This document shows, one piece after another, positions 8,189 through 14,099 of a DNA stretch of 36,080 nt. Each line of letters begins with the position of its first letter. The first letter of the stretch is position 1. This DNA comes from a virus: the IMG/VR virus record IMGVR_UViG_3300032046_000106, positions 1 to 36,080 of that record; one strand, written 5' to 3'. Both the position numbers and the translations under genes were made by a program. The notes under the pieces are model-generated. The model did not search any database, was not told the origin of the DNA, and saw only the letters and a list, made by a program, of their open reading frames with translations.

Positions 8189-8641
8189 TTACTTCAAAAA
8201 GGCTCGAAGGTCAGCTTTAATATAATGTGGTTTACCCAAACTTTCAAGAAGGGATATAGCGTCATTCCCAAACTTCTTCCAGTCGATTTCCCTGCTCAAT
8301 GGATGGTAATTAAGTTTTCCAACCTTAAAGAGATCAACAAAGTCATGAGTTCTAATATCAATCGCACTTCTTGTTATTTTATGCTCGACATCAAACGGTT
8401 GATAGGGGTCGCAAGTAAAGCTCAGGAGTATACGTTCGGTTGTTTTGAGTTTACTGCAATCACTGTCAAGATTTTTCAGAAAACCATCACGGAGTTTTGG
8501 CTTGTAAAATACTTCCCTTGTTTTAAACAGGGCATCCGGGGCGTAGCAATAAACGCACCCGTGATCACATCCAGCATAGACGTTACAGGCCAGGGCAGCA
8601 TACTCCCGGGCCTTGCCTTTGGGTTCATAAATTGCTTTCAT
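8189..8641 (-). CDS. Radical SAM protein of the spore photolyase-like group, internally deleted
   Basis: The 150-residue product begins like phage-borne radical SAM proteins of the spore photoproduct lyase type: the FeS-cluster motif CDHGCVYCY (Cys 25, 29, 32) and LSFTCDPYQPFD near 75-85. Its C-terminus (HDFVDLFKVGKLNYHP, then SREIDWKKFG) also matches that family, but the two parts meet at about residue 96. From memory of the family, about 120-130 residues of the barrel that should lie between are missing, and the frame is kept. The gene is therefore probably a remnant, or a minimal form without repair activity. Start ATG 8641 has GGAGG upstream. It lies between the RHH gene and the terminase promoter. 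Confidence 0.75.
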   Translation of the reverse strand: MKAIYEPKGKAREYAALACNVYAGCDHGCVYCYAPDALFKTREVFYKPKLRDGFLKNLDSDCSKLKTTERILLSFTCDPYQPFDVEHKITRSAIDIRTHDFVDLFKVGKLNYHPLSREIDWKKFGNDAISLLESLGKPHYIKADLRAFLK

Positions 8642-8665
8642 CAAATATTTTCCTCCGTCTCTTTC

Positions 8666-8821
8666 TCATGCTTTGGGTTTCGCCTTCTGGAGCAACTCGA
8701 TGATTAATTTCTCCATTGTTAGGCCACGATCCACCGCTTCATGTCGTAGCCAGTTATGGAGATCGGCGGGACAACGGCGGAGGATGATCTGGCGAGTAGT
8801 AGTTAATTTTGATTCAGCCAT
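8666..8821 (-). CDS. Small ribbon-helix-helix (Arc-like) protein
   Basis: The protein has 51 residues. The pattern RQIILRRCPADLHNWLRHEAV followed by GLTMEKLIIELLQ has the strand-helix-helix layout of Arc/ribbon-helix-helix DNA-binding proteins: a short strand with alternating residues, then two helices. Such proteins act as dimeric repressors or as antitoxins. It starts eight bases inside the end of the 72-residue gene upstream, so the two are translated together from the promoter at 9075-9103. Its target may be that promoter; that is inference. Confidence 0.7.
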   Translation of the reverse strand: MAESKLTTTRQIILRRCPADLHNWLRHEAVDRGLTMEKLIIELLQKAKPKA

Positions 8822-9032
8822 TGATTTTTCTCCTTTCGGCTTTGTTGTGGGAGTCTAAAACGATTTTGCCGCCATCAAATTTAAAAATACATTTATTCGC
8901 CGAATTTTTGAACACCACTCCCACAAAATCCCCTTTTGCGGCCATCGCAAACTCGACGGCCTTGTTGAGGTCGTCGGTTTTAAAGCTTGTTTCGGCACCT
9001 GGTGCCGATTGTCTTACTGTATATTTTTTCAT
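8814..9032 (-). CDS. Small protein of unknown function, partner of the RHH gene
   Basis: The protein has 72 residues. The start at 9032 is chosen for its strong ribosome site (GGAGGAAGG five bases upstream); the longer frame runs through the promoter. The sequence has an N-terminal beta-like stretch (KKYTVRQ), a helix (DDLNKAVEFAMAAKG) and two more strands (DFVGVVFKN, CIFKFDGGKIVL). I do not recognise a family. It is the first gene after the promoter at 9075-9103, and its 3' end overlaps the RHH gene by eight bases. Confidence 0.65.
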   Translation of the reverse strand: MKKYTVRQSAPGAETSFKTDDLNKAVEFAMAAKGDFVGVVFKNSANKCIFKFDGGKIVLDSHNKAERRKING

Positions 9033-9074
9033 TTTCCTTCCTCCTTGGTTAATGGTTAACTGCATCATGCTATA

Positions 9075-9103
9075 TATATATATCAGGCTGTATGGCTTGT
9101 CAA
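9075..9103 (-). promoter_or_regulatory. Strong sigma70-type promoter
   Basis: TTGACA (9103-9098), 17-base spacer, TATATA (9080-9075) on the minus strand, a near-consensus promoter. It would drive the 72-residue gene, the RHH gene and perhaps the radical SAM gene. Sequence upstream of the -35 box is very A/T-rich, and a hairpin element shared with the region at 20969 lies 39 bases upstream. Confidence 0.75.
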
Positions 9104-9142
9104 GGATTATTTTTAATAATAAATGTAATAAAATCAATAAGT

Positions 9143-9170
9143 AACAACATTAAGAAAAATTAATGTTGTT
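9143..9170. promoter_or_regulatory. Perfect palindrome, candidate operator (copy 1 of a shared element)
   Basis: AACAACATTAA and TTAATGTTGTT form a perfect 11-bp inverted repeat around GAAAAA. No T-run follows in either direction, so a plain terminator is unlikely. Twenty bases of it (9149-9168) recur exactly at 20974-20993, beside another promoter. A dimeric repressor site is the simplest reading. Confidence 0.65.
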
Positions 9171-9222
9171 TAAACTAAGACTTTTGCTCTGAGCTTGATG
9201 TAATGTCCGCCTGCGTGGGGCA

Positions 9223-10236
9223 TTAGTTTTCTAATAACCTCGGTTCTTTCCCCGTCACATTAATTAAATTTAAGATATTTACTTTAATATATTCTGCTAT
9301 TGCCTTCATGAGGTTTGGTAGGACGCTGTTGCCGATCCTTGCTGTTATGGAAACATAGTCACCTACAAAGTCAAAACTGTCGGGATAGGAGTGGCACCTG
9401 CATAGTTCACGGGTAGATAGATTGCGACTGCCATCTGGTAAGAATAAAAAACCAAGTTTGCCAAATGTTGTACTTTTGCTAATTGTCGGGCACGGCTGAT
9501 TACCATCACAGCGAATCCAATTAAAACCATGACCAAATAATTTGCCGATATTCTGCCCCGGCTTTAATAACTGAATACGCTTTACGTAAGTATGATCGGG
9601 GGCAATACGGGGTAATACATCATTGCCTGTAAGATTGGCGATCGCTTGGTTTAAGGTAACTGGCCTTCCCTGTGGTTTTGGGTGACTTGGTTCAACCCCC
9701 AAATCTTCACGGACTCCGATAATGATCACCCGTTCCCTTGACTGAGGGACGTTAAAATACATGGCGTTTAAGACTTCGCCTTTTGCCTTGTAACCGCAAT
9801 CCCTCAGGGTCTTGATGATTTCAAGGTATGCCTGTTTCATGCAGCCTTTTACCATGCCGGTGACGTTTTCCATGACAAACGCCTTCGGTTGCAATTCATC
9901 CAGAAGGCGAGCAAATTCCTTGAAAAGAGAGTTGCGCGGGTCATCCCATTTCCGCTTTCCGGCGGTACTGAATCCCTGGCAGGGCGGTGAACCGTCCAGA
10001 ACATCAAGGACGCCTTTCTTAATTCCGGCAAGCCTCATGCATTCAGCGCCGGTCAGCTTTGTAATATCCCCATGATAGACAGGGACATCCGGGAAGTTAA
10101 GCCGGAAAGTTTCGATGGCATTATCATCCCATTCAACGGCCAACAGTTCCTTGAATCCGGCCATCTGATAACCGAGGCTACTACCCCCACAACCAGCGAA
10201 CGTGCTCACTACTGTTGGTTTTTCAATGCCTTTCAT
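9223..10236 (-). CDS. dcm-like: C5-cytosine DNA methyltransferase (complete)
   Basis: With the start at ATG 10236 (AGAGGT upstream) the enzyme has 337 residues. All main motifs are visible in order: motif I FAGCGGSSLGYQMAG, motif IV DGSPPCQGFS with the catalytic Cys, motif VI VMENV, motif VIII QSRERV, and motifs IX/X RELCRCHSYPDSF ... ARIGNSVLPNLM. It methylates C5 of cytosine, probably to protect phage DNA from host restriction. The open frame continues upstream for at least 59 more codons, but that part is the C-terminus of another methyltransferase (see 10237-10448), so the apparent 396-residue protein is a false fusion. It follows a ParB-like gene, a pairing often seen in phages. Confidence 0.88.
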   Translation of the reverse strand: MKGIEKPTVVSTFAGCGGSSLGYQMAGFKELLAVEWDDNAIETFRLNFPDVPVYHGDITKLTGAECMRLAGIKKGVLDVLDGSPPCQGFSTAGKRKWDDPRNSLFKEFARLLDELQPKAFVMENVTGMVKGCMKQAYLEIIKTLRDCGYKAKGEVLNAMYFNVPQSRERVIIIGVREDLGVEPSHPKPQGRPVTLNQAIANLTGNDVLPRIAPDHTYVKRIQLLKPGQNIGKLFGHGFNWIRCDGNQPCPTISKSTTFGKLGFLFLPDGSRNLSTRELCRCHSYPDSFDFVGDYVSITARIGNSVLPNLMKAIAEYIKVNILNLINVTGKEPRLLEN

Positions 10237-10448
10237 GAAGGGTACCTCTCTGATATTTTCTGCAATCGCTCGCATTAAATTAGGCGGAACCGAATTTCCG
10301 ATCCTGTCTTTTATCTGCTTATAAGTTCCTGAAAAAATATAATCATCTGGAAATGATTGAATCCGTTTCATCTCTGAAATCAAGACAGGTCGGGGATGTT
10401 CATAATGAAACATTGAATAAGTCGCATCCCCGTTTTTTGTAAAAGCCG
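10237..10448 (-). pseudogene. C-terminal remnant of a second C5-methyltransferase
   Basis: Read in frame with the complete enzyme, this stretch encodes HYEHPRPVLISEMKRIQSF, then PDDY and later DRIGNSVPPNLMRAIAENI, which are motifs IX and X, the end of a C5-methyltransferase. No motif I, IV, VI or VIII precedes them. The frame stays open up to about 10449, where the HNH gene begins on the other strand. The matching first eight residues are found at 10983-11006. The middle of the gene, including the catalytic Cys, is gone. Confidence 0.8.
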
Positions 10449-10985
10449 GTGATGGTTTATCTGGATCAAGCCTTTCGCAGGCGATCCCGGTTTTGTTCTA
10501 ATCTTTGCAGTGCCCAATGGCATTATGAACGAAAGAATAAAGTCCAGAGGGAAAGGCCATGCAGGGAATGTCAAACCGTTTTTCCTTATGACGGAACGGG
10601 ACATCTTAACTTTTGCTCTGATAAATGCGCGAGCACCGCGGCCTCTCGCGTCAAGGTTGCTAATGCTCGAACCGCCGCCCAGTGGCGGAATGATCATCCG
10701 AATGAAACGGCGGGATATAGAGAAGTTCAAAAAGAAAGGAATCCTGAATCCATCAAGAGTGGAATTACTCAAAGATTTTTTGTCAAATATCCTCATATTC
10801 CGTATCAATGCCAAGTCTGCGGAGAAAAGAGAATCGTTGAACTTGCTCATAAAGTCGCCCGGAATGGTGCATGGCGCACGTTCGGAAACACTGGCGAAAA
10901 AGATGTCTGGATTCTCTGCCCTACCTGCCATCGATTGCTTGACCTCGGTATCTGCACCAAAAAACAGTTGAACCTTATCCCTTGA
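10449..10985 (+). CDS. HNH endonuclease, homing type, inserted in a methyltransferase gene
   Basis: The protein has 178 residues and is on the opposite strand to nearly all other genes. Two treble-clef-like Cys clusters (RFCSNLCSAQWHYERK near 14-29; CRECQTVF and FCSDKC near 38-60) precede an HNH-like core: CQVCGEKRIVELAHKVARNG, then ILCPTCHRLLDLG. It should cut DNA to spread its own gene. The GTG at 10449 is a poor start without a clear ribosome site. A TTTTGTAAA just upstream in another frame could encode the usual first Cys, so the 5' end may carry a small deletion or frameshift. Its stop codon abuts the eight-codon methyltransferase remnant at 10983. Confidence 0.75.
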   Translation: MMVYLDQAFRRRSRFCSNLCSAQWHYERKNKVQRERPCRECQTVFPYDGTGHLNFCSDKCASTAASRVKVANARTAAQWRNDHPNETAGYREVQKERNPESIKSGITQRFFVKYPHIPYQCQVCGEKRIVELAHKVARNGAWRTFGNTGEKDVWILCPTCHRLLDLGICTKKQLNLIP

Positions 10986-11006
10986 TATTACAGTCGGTTT
11001 CACCAT
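10983..11006 (-). pseudogene. N-terminal remnant of the interrupted C5-methyltransferase
   Basis: ATG at 11006 starts MVKPTVIS, which matches EKPTVVS just before motif I of the complete methyltransferase. The match stops exactly where the HNH gene ends on the other strand. The ATG overlaps the end of the ParB-like gene, as expected for the original start. Reading on in this frame gives only antisense of the HNH gene. Confidence 0.7.
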
Positions 11007-11512
11007 CTAAATCCACAAGAAGGGCATTTATTTTTCGTGTTAATCATATCTTCTTCATTAATAGATTTATTTTCTATGGGAATAAAAATCTGTTCCTTCT
11101 CCGCAATCTCCTTCAGCATCTCCAGCACAACCTCATCTTCAGTTTGAATATCCTTCATCAACTCATCGAGCTTTTCTTTGTCTGTAACAGCCATTGCTGC
11201 CAGCGGATCAAGAGAGGCCAGCACCAAGGCTTCTTCCTGCGGAGAGAGATCAACATAAACAACGGGAATCGTCTGCTCATGCTTTCTTAGCGCCAGCGCA
11301 ACCCGCAGATGTCCATCAATGAGATGTCCGGTCTGCCGATTGACGATCACGTTCTGGACCCAGCCTACTTCACTAAGCACGCCCTCGAGAGCGTCCTGTT
11401 GGCTCTTCGGATGAATGCGCCAGTTGGCTGGGTTAGCAAGCAGTTGATCCGGAGCTTCTTCACCGTGACCAACGATGCGGTTTTTGTAATTAATGGGTTT
11501 GCTCTTTTTCAT
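11000..11512 (-). CDS. ParB-like nuclease-domain protein
   Basis: The protein has 170 residues. The N-terminal half has the ParB/Srx-like pattern: LLANPANWRIHPKSQQDAL, then VGWVQNVIVNRQTGHLIDGHLR, where GHLIDGHLR is the family's signature loop. The C-terminal part is helical and ends in CPSCGF. In many phages a protein of this kind precedes a DNA methyltransferase and is thought to help it or to bind DNA; chromosome partition is not implied. Here the next gene is the broken C5-methyltransferase. Its start overlaps the stop of the HTH gene upstream by four bases (ATGA). Confidence 0.8.
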   Translation of the reverse strand: MKKSKPINYKNRIVGHGEEAPDQLLANPANWRIHPKSQQDALEGVLSEVGWVQNVIVNRQTGHLIDGHLRVALALRKHEQTIPVVYVDLSPQEEALVLASLDPLAAMAVTDKEKLDELMKDIQTEDEVVLEMLKEIAEKEQIFIPIENKSINEEDMINTKNKCPSCGFRW

Positions 11513-11694
11513 CTCTTCCTCTCTTCCTGAAATTCTATCACCGCCTCTCTGGGTATCCTCTTCGTTCCAGACCCCAACCTCACAAAATCGATAATCCCCT
11601 TCTTCATCCAGTTATACACCGTCTGCCTCTTGACTTGTAAGAGGGTTGCAACCTCCGCCGGACTGAATGATGGTTTATCGGGGATGTGAATCAT
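11509..11694 (-). CDS. Small helix-turn-helix protein (MerR/excisionase-like, HTH_17 type)
   Basis: The protein has 61 residues. FSPAEVATLLQVKRQTVYNWM is a textbook winged helix-turn-helix of the MerR/Xis group, followed by GIIDFVRLGSGTKRIPREAV, the wing. It is likely a DNA-binding regulator; with no integrase in the window an excisionase role is unsupported. No usual ribosome site precedes its ATG. The nearest purine stretch, AAGGAT, belongs to the last unit of GGCNN array A, nine bases before the ATG, so the array may supply the ribosome site. Confidence 0.8.
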   Translation of the reverse strand: MIHIPDKPSFSPAEVATLLQVKRQTVYNWMKKGIIDFVRLGSGTKRIPREAVIEFQEERKR

Positions 11695-11700
11695 GGGTTA

Positions 11701-11760
11701 AATCCTTGCCTCGCCGAGTCACGCTTTACCACGCCTTGCCAAGCCCGGCCGAACCCAGCC
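11701..11760 (-). repeat. GGCNN pentamer array A
   Basis: Exactly 12 pentamers in unbroken register (NNGCC on the plus strand, GGCNN on the coding strand), starting next to the HTH gene with the conserved end AATCC-TTGCC and ending in GAGTTAA. Four inner units are degenerate (GACTC, AGCGT, GGTAA, GGTTC on the minus strand) but keep the 5-base spacing, so this looks like the oldest copy. It fills most of the gap between the 193-residue gene and the HTH gene. Confidence 0.9.
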
Positions 11761-11772
11761 GAGTTAATCTTT

Positions 11773-12354
11773 TTAAAACTCAGCAATAAATCTTCCAAAT
11801 CTTGGTCTATATGTTCCAAATCCAATTTCAGTACCCCCCTTAGAGAACCAATCTTTGATTACATCAACAGTTATTAAGGGATTTTTAAAAACTGTTACAT
11901 TGAAAATAAGTTCCCATGGAGTCTCAAGCATAGGTCGAATCTTAGGGGATGGTATAATAAGCCTTCCTTTTTGTATCATGGCTTTGTGGTGCATCACTCT
12001 GATTTTCCCTATAGAATCGTATTCATTTTTAAAACCATGAAAAACTATTGGCTTATCCTCCCTCAAAAATGGAATGAATTCCGGTTGTACCGAAACATAA
12101 GACATACCTATCATTTTATATTCTTTCCATTTTTTCTTTTCAAATCTCATGGCACATCCACCTGGTTTCTCCCCAAATAAAAACGAATAAATATTCTCCG
12201 ATGGTAAATACAATTCATTATCTGGGGTGAGGTACATCTTATTTTCTGGCGGTCTATCATTTTCTGACATATCAATGAACCGATCAAAAAGAATACTAAC
12301 CATACCTTTTGTTTTCATTGTTATTGTTTCACATCCCTCTTCCTTTTTTTTCAT
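11773..12354 (-). CDS. Phage protein of unknown function, possibly RAMP-like fold
   Basis: The protein has 193 residues. The end (GGTEIGFGTYRPRFGRF) and a middle stretch (NELYLPSENIYSFLFG) resemble a conserved phage protein group, in which a similar glycine-rich G-x-G-x-(W/Y)RP-x-(F/Y)GRF ending is seen and which I associate, with low certainty, with RAMP-like (Cas7-like) folds. No catalytic residues can be named. It begins with a clear ribosome site (AAAGGAG, six bases upstream), directly after GGCNN array B, and is followed by array A. Codon use and A-rich coding suggest no difference from neighbours. Confidence 0.65.
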   Translation of the reverse strand: MKKKEEGCETITMKTKGMVSILFDRFIDMSENDRPPENKMYLTPDNELYLPSENIYSFLFGEKPGGCAMRFEKKKWKEYKMIGMSYVSVQPEFIPFLREDKPIVFHGFKNEYDSIGKIRVMHHKAMIQKGRLIIPSPKIRPMLETPWELIFNVTVFKNPLITVDVIKDWFSKGGTEIGFGTYRPRFGRFIAEF

Positions 12355-12372
12355 CTGTTCTCCTTTTTTTAA

Positions 12373-12442
12373 AATCCTTGTCTTGCCAGGCCGTGCCGAG
12401 CCTCGCCTTGCCCCGCCGCGCCTTGCCTAGCCATGCCACGCC
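12373..12442 (-). repeat. GGCNN pentamer array B
   Basis: Fourteen pentamers in perfect register; 12 are exact GGCNN, the last two on the coding strand are GACAA and GGATT. The dinucleotide NN differs from unit to unit (GT, AT, TA, AA, GC, GG and so on). The upstream flank is TAAACCG, whose TAA is the stop of the preceding gene. The downstream end, GGCAA-(GACAA)-GGATT, is followed by an A-rich stretch and the ribosome site of the 193-residue gene. Confidence 0.95.
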
Positions 12443-12446
12443 CGGT

Positions 12447-12734
12447 TTATTTATTTTTTTCCATCAACATACCTTTCATTACGGGATTGGTAAGTTCGAT
12501 ATATTTCTTTCTGAGTTTTTCATCTTTTGGTAGATACTGAATAAGCCTTAAGGAAAATGAACGGTCTGTATTGTTTTGTATCTGTCGAATATGATGAGCT
12601 TTCAACCCTCGTGAAACTGCCTTATCTGCAATCTTAATCATATCCGTTCCCGCCCGTTTTCCCTCAAAATATTCAGTTAGAATACTCAATGCTTTGTCCC
12701 CTTGAACGATTACTTTTTCAACAAAATCTTCCAT
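12447..12734 (-). CDS. Helical protein of unknown function
   Basis: The start chosen, ATG 12734, has GGAGGA six bases upstream and gives 95 residues. A longer frame from TTG at 12803 would translate array C and is probably not used. The product is charged and almost wholly helical (FVEKVIVQGDKALSILTEYF, DMIKIADKAVSRGLKAHHI). I recognise no family. The stop codon lies in the flank of array B, and array C lies just upstream, so the gene is framed by two arrays. Confidence 0.65.
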   Translation of the reverse strand: MEDFVEKVIVQGDKALSILTEYFEGKRAGTDMIKIADKAVSRGLKAHHIRQIQNNTDRSFSLRLIQYLPKDEKLRKKYIELTNPVMKGMLMEKNK

Positions 12735-12756
12735 TTCTTCCTCCTTTTTTTTTATT

Positions 12757-12811
12757 ATCCCTTGCCATGCCATGCCTAGCCACGCCTTGCCGTGCCCTGC
12801 CAAGCCCTGCC
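12757..12811 (-). repeat. GGCNN pentamer array C
   Basis: Eleven pentamers in perfect register: ten exact GGCNN and a closing GGGAT. Upstream flank TTAACCG, downstream A-rich tract with nine A and then GGAGG and the ATG of the 95-residue gene. Translation of the array gives a repeating MAGHGKAWLGMAWQG-like peptide that should not be taken as protein. Confidence 0.95.
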
Positions 12812-12842
12812 CGGTTAAACATTACGACGATCAAAGCGGCAC

Positions 12843-13295
12843 CTATGCCGGTATTGCCCTGGTTACTACTTTACCTATTGGTTCGGGACCTGACTCCTTA
12901 CTGTCCAAATCCATATCCGGTAATGGCATTAACCTTCTCATCCTCTCTCTTTTCACATTATCCTGATTCCAGGATATGTTCTCCCACTTCGTAACCTCGA
13001 TCTTCCTACCACCCTTATCATACCCCTGGACATGGCATATCCCACCACCCGGCCATTCGATTGCCTTTTTACCTTCTTCCAGTAGCTGAAATACTCTCTC
13101 CCTCGCCTTTTTAAATGCCTCATTAAAATTGTCTCTCATGTTCCTGGGGATAATCTCCCGTTCCTCGCTATTCAGCGCACCAAAATATCTCTTAAAGAGT
13201 TTCAGATCGTCAAGGGTAATCTCTGCCTGGTTTAGATACTCTACGCGTTCGACGAACTCACGTTCATTCTTCTGTAATCCTCTGTATCTTTTCAT
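12843..13295 (-). CDS. Phage protein of unknown function
   Basis: The protein has 150 residues, mostly charged helices in the first half (KNEREFVERVEYLNQAEITL, FNEAFKKARERVFQLLEEG), then a Trp/Gly-rich stretch (IEWPGGGICHVQGYDKGGRKI) and a tail rich in Pro. I recognise no family. It starts four bases inside the end of the replication-initiator-like gene and is followed after about 30 bases by GGCNN array C. Its position suggests a role in replication or its control; that is inference from context only. Confidence 0.65.
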   Translation of the reverse strand: MKRYRGLQKNEREFVERVEYLNQAEITLDDLKLFKRYFGALNSEEREIIPRNMRDNFNEAFKKARERVFQLLEEGKKAIEWPGGGICHVQGYDKGGRKIEVTKWENISWNQDNVKRERMRRLMPLPDMDLDSKESGPEPIGKVVTRAIPA

Positions 13296-14080
13296 CCGTT
13301 ACCTCTTCCTATTTTATCTAAAATGGACTGTGGGATTTGATCACCTTCATCATCTTTAATCTCATCCTCCCATCGTTCACCATGTAACCAGGTTGTCGGG
13401 TGTGGGATGAACTTAGTCTCGGTACTATTCCATTTCTCCTTATTCTGCTCTTTTATTGCCTCAATGATCTGCTGATGTTTTTCAGGTCCTATCTTTTCCC
13501 ATGCTTTTCTTGCATGACCTTTTCCTATCTTCCGAGGGTATTCTTTCCAGAAAAGATCAAACTCGCTGTCAGACGGCGGCACCTTCGCCGTTCTGACTGG
13601 GGTTTGTATTAGGGTTTGTGATGGGGTTAGGGATAGGAGTTGGGATAGGGATGGGTTGTCAGATTGCGGCGAAATGTCCGCAGATTGTCCGCACTTTGAC
13701 AGCGGACTGTCCGCACTATTTATATATGGTGGATAAGTGCTCGGAAAATAACGGTCTTTTCTTATCTTCTGCTTTTCTTCATTTTTAATTATCTGAATAA
13801 ATCGCTCAGAATCTACCTCATACCAGATTATAAGAGTTACACGATGCAGTTCAGAGAGTATTTTTTCGAGTTCAGACTTTAAAAATCCATCGTGGGGAAA
13901 TATGTTTTCGATCAACCAACCCGGATCTCCCCTAAGCCTTCCATCATCATCCCCCCAGGAGATTAACCAGGTAAATACCAGATGGCAATCACGTTTAAAT
14001 CTGGATGTACCCCGAATCTCTCTTATTTTTTTTGATCTACTCAATCCACTCCATAACAATCTATACTGACCGTCTCTCAC
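13292..14080 (-). CDS. Replication initiator-like protein (phage O / DnaD-like layout)
   Basis: The protein has 262 residues with a GTG start at 14080 (GAGGT upstream). The N-terminal 100 residues look like a winged-helix domain (TSRFKRDCHLVFTWLISWGD, DDGRLRGDPGWLIENIFP), followed by a Ser/Pro-rich linker (125-165) and a C-terminal domain with FDLFWKEYPRKIGKGHARKAW and FIPHPTTWLHGERWEDE, a stretch common at the end of phage replication proteins. Such proteins bind the origin and load the helicase. The linker is encoded by DNA full of short repeats, as in lambda O, where the origin lies inside the gene. Confidence 0.75.
   Translation of the reverse strand: MRDGQYRLLWSGLSRSKKIREIRGTSRFKRDCHLVFTWLISWGDDDGRLRGDPGWLIENIFPHDGFLKSELEKILSELHRVTLIIWYEVDSERFIQIIKNEEKQKIRKDRYFPSTYPPYINSADSPLSKCGQSADISPQSDNPSLSQLLSLTPSQTLIQTPVRTAKVPPSDSEFDLFWKEYPRKIGKGHARKAWEKIGPEKHQQIIEAIKEQNKEKWNSTETKFIPHPTTWLHGERWEDEIKDDEGDQIPQSILDKIGRGNG
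13598..13660. repeat. G-run array in the initiator gene linker
   Basis: On the plus strand runs of two to four G recur every five to seven bases (GGGG, GGG, GGGG, GGG, GG, GGG, GGG, GGG) with A/T-rich gaps such as GGGATAGGGATGGG. It encodes the Ser/Leu/Pro-rich linker. The strand is able to form a G-quadruplex by pattern (four G3 runs within 25 bases). Confidence 0.6.
13675..13735. other. Candidate replication origin: TGTCCGCA iterons and A/T-rich stretch
   Basis: TGTCCGCA occurs at 13675, 13686 and 13708, that is with steps of 11 and 22 bases; a weak copy (TGACAGCG) sits at 13697, filling the gap. The last copy overlaps a 13-base palindrome GCGGACTGTCCGC (13702-13714). An A/T-rich tract (13716-13727) follows at once. 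Steps of 11 are not a multiple of three, so codon repetition does not explain them. The site lies inside the initiator gene. Confidence 0.55.
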
Positions 14081-14099
14081 ACCTCACCCCCCCCCCAAC

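Noticed and set aside
8225-8707. 160-codon plus-strand frame
   Set aside because: Antisense to the radical SAM gene, which has recognisable motifs on the other strand.
9223-10413. A 396-residue methyltransferase with an added N-terminal domain
   Set aside because: The first 59 residues are motifs IX-X, a C-terminal piece of another methyltransferase; the real start is ATG 10236 with its own ribosome site.
10380-11006. 208-codon minus-strand frame
   Set aside because: Apart from the first eight residues (a methyltransferase remnant) it is antisense to the HNH gene and shows no conserved pattern.
12447-12803. 118-residue version of the 95-residue protein
   Set aside because: Its first 23 residues are translation of GGCNN array C; ATG 12734 has a strong ribosome site.
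11701-12811. CRISPR or ordinary microsatellite
   Set aside because: There are no long repeats with spacers as in CRISPR, and a microsatellite would repeat the NN bases as well.
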